From Carex sylvatica (lineage: Eukaryota; Streptophyta; Magnoliopsida; Poales; Cyperaceae): 23,752 nucleotides of DNA. The stretch covers positions 1-23,752 of the forward strand of contig CAXKVR010000303.1 of NCBI GenBank assembly GCA_964058845.1. Reading direction: 5' to 3'. This document shows, piece after piece, positions 18,732 through 23,752 of this stretch. Position 1 is the first letter of the stretch; each line of letters begins with the position of its first letter. The notes below the pieces were generated by a model that saw only the letters and a list, made by a program, of their open reading frames with translations, was not told the origin of the DNA and ran no database searches. The translations under genes were made by a program, and so were the position numbers.

Positions 18732-19054
18732 GAAACAACTGGAGATGGGACTCATAGTAAATTGTCCTCCGCGGTTTAATTTTTTTTCAGAAATTTTTTT
18801 AGAGAGTTGGTTTGTTATTATCAACTATAAACTTATATATTTGTTTTTAAAATTTAAACAGTTAATCTGAACCTTTCAATATAATTATCATATTAAAATT
18901 TACTTGTATATTAAATTTTATATTTATTAGAATTTTTTTACTATTGTTTAGATAGGTATCACTGTTGTTGAATTGTCCAAAATTTTCAAATAAAGTAAAT
19001 TTTTTATGCAATATTGACTTCTGGTGCAATTAGTGTGTTAAATATACCATTGGA
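18732..19054. other. AT-rich spacer, nothing recognised
   Basis: Long A/T-rich tracts with no coding or repeat structure. Confidence 0.5.
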
Positions 19055-19130
19055 GATGGTGCGATAGTACAATTGGCTAAAAATGTCTTATAATTGTAGC
19101 TACTCAAAAATTGAGAGTTCGAATTCCGCT
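19055..19130 (+). repeat. tRNA-like sequence (degenerate tRNA or SINE head)
   Basis: GATAGTACAATTGGCTAA resembles a Pol III A box, and about 50 bp later GAGTTCGAATTCCGC resembles the B box and T-arm. It lacks a convincing acceptor stem, so it is unlikely to be a working tRNA; a SINE head or tRNA relic fits better. Confidence 0.35.
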
Positions 19131-19954
19131 CACAATTTCACAGTCTTTGTGAAGATTTAAAAAAAAATATTCATCCATGATATCTTCTAATTGCAATACA
19201 CCATTAAGCAAAATTAACGCTATGTAATTCTACCTCATCAGTTTTTTTTTACTGGCGTTGTGATGGCTTTTCCTTTTCTCTGTCACTTGTGAATTCAATT
19301 ATTTTTTAATAAAACCGAGGAACAGCTAAGCATGCACGATGCATAAATCATCAACAGTTTTCTGACGGTCAATTATAATAGAAAGACCTACCAAATTGAG
19401 ACCAGACAAATCTGACATTATGTAATTAGGAAGCTTGTAGAGGTAGGTACATCCATCATCTAGTAATTTACATTTCTGAACTATCTCGTAGTTGTAAAAT
19501 TGCGAGTCAAAGTTTCGGCACTGTTTATTCTGATCTAAAGGAAAAAAAACACTGTCTATTTAATTGTGGGTTTGGCTAGTCAAATTCGCGGAGGAGGAAA
19601 TGAAAAGGCTGAAGAATATGACGGCTGACAAGTGGGTCTGCGCTTGTCAGATAATGAAACGAGGCCCGGCCAAAGACTGAAAACACAGCACAGCACCATC
19701 TCCAGTTATCGAGTAAGAGATGATAAAAGAAAAAAATCTGCGAAAGAATGGAGAGGACGTAATGGAGAAGGAGGAGGAACAATAGATTAATTAGAATTTC
19801 TTTAAATTATAGAATTGTGAAATAATTTTCATTAATATTTTGTTGTGGGAGAATGAAATCAATAATCGTTTTTTCTTCTCATGCAAGATGCTTCCTGGTC
19901 GGTGGAAGGTGAAATGGGGAATAAGAAATGTTACATGGTATGTCTGTAGACTTC
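19131..19954. other. Intergenic stretch without a gene
   Basis: No supported gene. The minus-strand frame at 19576-19782 is Leu/Phe-rich but has no start context or family match that I can see. Confidence 0.4.
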
Positions 19955-20117
19955 ATATCATCTAAGGTAACTCAATCTTTAAGTTTTGATCCGGACCGTC
20001 AGATCTTCTTTGGCACGAATATTAAAGTTAACCATGCATTCCACCTAGGGCTTGCTTGGCCGGGATTATGATCAACCGTCCAGATCTGACTTCGAAATTT
20101 GAATTGCCTCAGATGAT
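19955..20117. mobile_element. MITE, family A copy 3
   Basis: The left ATCATCTAAGGTAACTCAA and the reverse complement of the right ATCATCTGAGGCAATTCAA are imperfect terminal inverted repeats. Arm similarity continues to GATC-GGAC-GT about 40 bp in. It shares the TCTGAGGTAAC core with copy 1. A further related half-terminus, TAACTCAGAGAATAAG, lies near 20325. Confidence 0.55.
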
Positions 20118-20356
20118 CCGGATCCTTATCTGTGAGACGAGAGGGGTCAGGGGAGATGGATAGGCATCCTCGGCATTATCGCACTGTTTGCGGTTATTGT
20201 TAAACCGTGCGATCAGAATCCAAGACAATCTGGCCCTCGTTTGTAGCGTGCGGGGCCCTTACATGTTTGTGCGGATTTCAATCGACAGTTTAGATCTAAA
20301 CTCAATATTTCAGTTAACTCAGAGAATAAGAATTCGGTTTGATGGAGGATGGAAAG

Positions 20357-20460
20357 GCCTGCGTTGAGTAACAATCAATGGGCCAAGTTCTGGGATTTTT
20401 TTTGCTGGGTCCAAGAAGCATTTTGCATTTTCAATTTATTTATTAGAAACCTCACATGGG
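20357..20460. repeat. Dispersed repeat B, copy 2
   Basis: GAGTAACAATCAATG, AAGAAGCATTTTGCATTTTC, TATTAGAAACCT and ACATGGG match copy 1 at 18653 in the same order, with an extra T-rich insertion of about 25 bp. Confidence 0.5.
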
Positions 20461-21747
20461 CCTAAATATAGGTTTTGGAACCAACTCAATTTTTTTTAAA
20501 TTAAATCAGGACCGTCGATACAAAATCACACCGATTTTAAAGCTGTTTTTTTATTATTATTAAAACTGGTTCGACATTTATCAATGATAAATTCGTTGCA
20601 TCAGATAAAAAATAGCTGATCTCTGAAATGATATTTAATTTATCTTACATGAAACACAATCAACTGTTGGATGGCAGGAAACCTCCAATTATTACATAAT
20701 ATAATTTAAGAATTTTAAGTAAGAACAGTATGGAATAGTTGCTCTGTCTCATTTGTGCCCTCTGTCCCCACAAAGTATTGAATTTCACAGATATTTTTGT
20801 CGGAACAAGACCAAATAAAATTAATATGAGCTAAATTAATAATTTTTTAAGTCCATTTCTGTCCATCTAATTTTAAAAATGTAACAATTAGAGGAAAATC
20901 GTCATAAGTTAAGAAAATCTGCAGTTTAAATATCTTCAGGATAGTTGATTAATTGACAGTTGGTGGCAACATTAATTTAATGATAGTATTTAAATTATTC
21001 TTCCATGTTTCTTTTATAGATTAATTAAATGGGAATTAAGGGTTTGGACTGGTATTTATATGGTATTATCAATAAATGCTCTTTGTTTGTAGTCAAGTCT
21101 TTATCATTAAATTATTATGTTTTATTTGTCGAACTTTAAATTTTAATTTTTGTTTATAACTATTAAGATAATCAAACAAATCTATTATTACTGAATTACC
21201 ACTCAATTATAATACTTTTTTTTTTTTAAAGTAAATCCAAGTCCAAACATCTTAATGCCCCTCAAAAGCGATAAGAAAAGCACTAGAAAAATTTATTTAT
21301 ATTATTTCGTCGATTATTTTGGATTTAACTCAAATCCAACAAAAGAAGGAAAACGCAGGTTCAAAGGCGATAACAAATTAAATGCTGCCATTTTGAAAAA
21401 AAAAAAAAATGTAAAAGTATGCATTACATAAACTCAATATATTGAGCACTAAGAAGTAGAAAGTGTCAAAATCATGTCATCTAAAGTTTCTTCCTCAGTT
21501 TAGAGTTTTTATTTTATTTACTACCAAATTAATAGGTAGCAATATAGTTAATCAAATGAAATTTTTCATGACATTTTTGTATGGAGAAACAGTGCAGATT
21601 TTGAGAGCATAAATCTTATACAAATTTAAATTTATATGGAATTCATACTTAATAACCATCAACCACATTCAAAAATCGGTCCTGACAAGTGGTGTACAAA
21701 TTCAATTTTTTTTATATGTACAGGCTAACACTTAATCTGTTTATTAA
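20461..21747. other. AT-rich spacer, nothing recognised
   Basis: No coding region or structured repeat was recognised. The sequence has many homopolymer A and T runs. Confidence 0.5.
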
Positions 21748-22012
21748 GGGTGTGTTCTTTAAATTTCAGATAGAAGGCAAGAGTAAGGGAGGGGATGAAA
21801 GAAGTAAGAGAGAGCCACCCTCCAAATTGAAGGTAGAGATTGGAGGAAAACTCTATTAAATCTTGTGTCTTGTTTTTTCTTCTCTTCTATTTTTTTTTCT
21901 TGGCTCTCCTTTAAAATTTTAATTTGTGGGGCAAGTAAACACCATTCGGACAATTCGGTCATCTCTTCTCTCTCCTCCCCTCCTCTCCTCTCTCCTCTTC
22001 TAAAACACACCC
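21748..22012. mobile_element. Tourist-like (PIF/Harbinger) MITE with TAA target duplication
   Basis: GGGTGTGTT at 21748 and AACACACCC at 22004-22012 are perfect terminal inverted repeats. TAA lies directly outside both ends (21745-21747 and 22013-22015), the TWA duplication typical of PIF/Harbinger. The element is 265 bp. Its inner part is purine-rich on the left and CTCTCC-rich on the right, so it can fold. The minus-strand open frame at 21759-22022 lies within it and is not a gene. Confidence 0.75.
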
Positions 22013-22189
22013 TAAGTTTCAATTCTATAAAAATTTAAATTTGTACATATATATTTCTTACTGCTAATCATTTGACATTTCAAAACTGCACTGACATATA
22101 TATATCAAAATTTGTGCTAGCATACCACAGTTGAACAATGTGGAGATGATTAAGATTATTATTTCAAAAAATATAGATATATATGGAAC

Positions 22190-23021
22190 TGGGGCTGGCA
22201 AAAAAATTCGTAGTTCATGATTCGATTTGAGTTTGATTTGGATTTGATTCGAGTTTAATTTAATTCAAAATGGGTTCGAATTAAAACGAATCAAACCAGA
22301 TTCGGTTCGAAAATTAATTCAAACCAAACTCAAACCTAGCCTGGTTCGATCGAAATGGGTTTGCGAACTTTTATGGTTCGAATCTCATAATAACATCGGC
22401 CGTTCATTTACCTAATGAAATTAAAACTCAAGATAGAGAATCATAATTTAACTTAGCCGACGCTCCATCGCTCTCAAATCTCAATAACTTAGTTCTCTCT
22501 CCGTCCTTCCCTCTCGCTCTAAAATCTAGCCGATGCTCTCGGAGACTGGCTGTCCCTCCAGCCTAGATGGCTGTCTCTCCTCTCTCTTCGGTCGTCTCTC
22601 CTCTGCATTATTTACCTTTCGGAGTCTCAATTCATTAGATAGTCCGATTGAGGGTTTGATTGAGTAAATACTCGAGGTACGATTACTTATTTTACTTCAT
22701 ATTTCAGTTCTTGTACTTAATTCTCTTTTTACGATTATTTATTGTGATGTATTTTTTCATGAACAATTTTTCAACTTAAAAACACTCATTTCATACCGGT
22801 AAAAGGAAGCCATGTGAATTTTGTCCCACGAGAAAAAATTAATGTATAAACTATCGGTATAACTAGGGTTGCTAAAAAATAATTTAGTTCGTGATTCGAT
22901 TCGGATTCGATTCGAAAAATGTGTATTTCGCAATTAATTTGATTCAAAATAAATCAAATTAGATTTAGTTCGAATCTAATTCAAATCAAACTCAAACCTA
23001 AGATAAGTTCGTTGCCACCCC
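22190..23021. mobile_element. Non-autonomous DNA element, copy 2 (832 bp, 10-bp target duplication)
   Basis: TATATGGAAC occurs perfectly at 22180-22189 and 23022-23031. The left end GGGGCTGGCAAAAAAATTCG and the reverse complement of the right end GGGGTGGCAACG form a short inverted repeat. End modules (22200-22370 and 22870-23010) share ATTCGATTCGAGTTTGAT and AAATCAAACTCAAAC words in the same order, each able to fold. The middle is pyrimidine-rich (CTCTCTCCGTCC, CTCTCGCTCTAAAATC). Termini, end modules and middle match the 431-bp copy at 1378-1808. No coding capacity is seen. Confidence 0.65.
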
Positions 23022-23031
23022 TATATGGAAC

Positions 23032-23752
23032 AATGCCGTGTAAGTACAATATATTTATTGCTGCCATCAAATTATTTTGCCTTTACAACATGTCCATATA
23101 CGCATCAATGTCCCACATTATTATTATTATTAATGCATAACAACAGTTGTTCTCAGATAATTAAATGCTTGCATAAATATATATAACCACGTTGGGATTC
23201 AAGATTATTAATTTTCCTAATATATTACTTATATTAATAATTAAAAGTTTGAAATTTAAATGATGAAATACATAATTCATCCTCAAAGCCTAGGATTCAA
23301 TTAAGTTAGCTAGAATCCTATTTCCTGGTTTTTTTTTATATTTATTATTTAAGCAAGGCTTCCTAATTTTGATAATTAAGTGAGTATAAAAAAATAACAT
23401 TTTGACTTTAAGTAGGCTGCTAACAATTAATTGCTATCTTCCAGTTTAACCATATATTAAAATGTAATAAAAAACTTGACAAACACTTTAAATATGTTTT
23501 TTTTAACACTTAAAATTAATAAACAAATGGCTCATATTTCAATTCAACTTATTTAAAATCCAAATCGAAAACAATTGTTATAAAACTAGGCCAATTATAT
23601 TATATTTGGAAAATGATTTGGCTCATGGAAAAAGTTCCACCTGAGCTTGTCAGTCAATAGAACATATTCTAAGACACACATACAAATCAGAAAATTTTAA
23701 AATTTTATCAAAGTTATCAGTATAATTTATATGAAATTCTTATTTCATTTTG
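23032..23752. other. AT-rich window end, nothing recognised
   Basis: No gene is seen. ATTATTATTATTAATGCATA near 23120 is nearly repeated near 16707, a minor shared word next to TTA-rich tracts. Confidence 0.4.

Noticed and set aside
21759..22022. Minus-strand 87-codon frame
   Set aside because: It lies inside the Tourist-like MITE and consists of purine-rich low-complexity sequence.
22866..23021. A separate small element nested at the right end of the 832-bp element
   Set aside because: The left edge (AGGGTTGCTAA) has no matching target duplication, while the right flank matches the 10-mer at 22180. One larger element explains both.
1..23752. CRISPR arrays, rRNA genes, bacterial operons or ribosome-binding sites
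   Set aside because: There are no regularly spaced identical repeats, no rRNA motifs and no prokaryotic gene layout; the sequence is plant nuclear DNA.

Overview
The window is nuclear DNA from a flowering plant. The evidence is split genes with GT-AG introns, plant-only protein families (a fasciclin-like arabinogalactan protein and a short protein with a DUF688-type motif), telo-box motifs next to housekeeping-type genes, and a dense background of plant transposons (Copia, CACTA, Tourist-like and Mutator-like or hAT-like non-autonomous elements). Non-coding DNA is strongly AT-rich. I cannot name the species.

Layout. Bases 1-6030 are almost entirely transposon-derived. They hold the leader, primer-binding site and 5' LTR of a Copia element on the minus strand (about 1-1342), and a small element with 10-bp target duplications (1378-1808). 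Next comes a CACTA terminus with subterminal repeats (from 1858), followed by three exons of a Ulp1-like (C48) protease remnant (2684-3159, minus). After these lie an LTR-like stretch (3173-about 3640), a MITE (3653-3835) and a 525-bp element with a 9-bp target duplication (5504-6028).

The gene-bearing core is 6.3-15.6 kb. It contains an intronless fasciclin-like arabinogalactan protein gene (6336-7457, plus), an intronless 120-residue DUF688-motif gene (8582-8944, plus), the two-exon tri-snRNP splicing factor SNRNP27 (9975-11714, minus) and a three-exon uncharacterised plant gene encoding a 181-residue Pro/Ser-rich protein (13932-15562, minus). Both minus-strand genes carry a telo-box about 55-70 bp upstream of their ATG. 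Exon-like blocks at 9310-9911 lie downstream of SNRNP27 and may be its spliced 3' UTR, an alternative 3' end, or a remnant of another gene.

From 15.8 kb to the end I find no gene. This part holds foldbacks, a long AAT/ATT microsatellite, two more copies of the MITE family seen at 3653, a tRNA-like sequence, a Tourist-like MITE with TAA target duplications (21748-22012) and a second, 832-bp copy of the small element seen at 1378 (22190-23021).

The genes are unrelated in function (cell wall or membrane surface, unknown, splicing, unknown) and do not form a pathway. The most novel material is the pair of elements at 1378-1808 and 22190-23021. They share termini and internal layout and are each flanked by about 10-bp direct repeats. 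All exon joins were inferred by eye from splice sites and frame continuity; no transcript data or database search was available.
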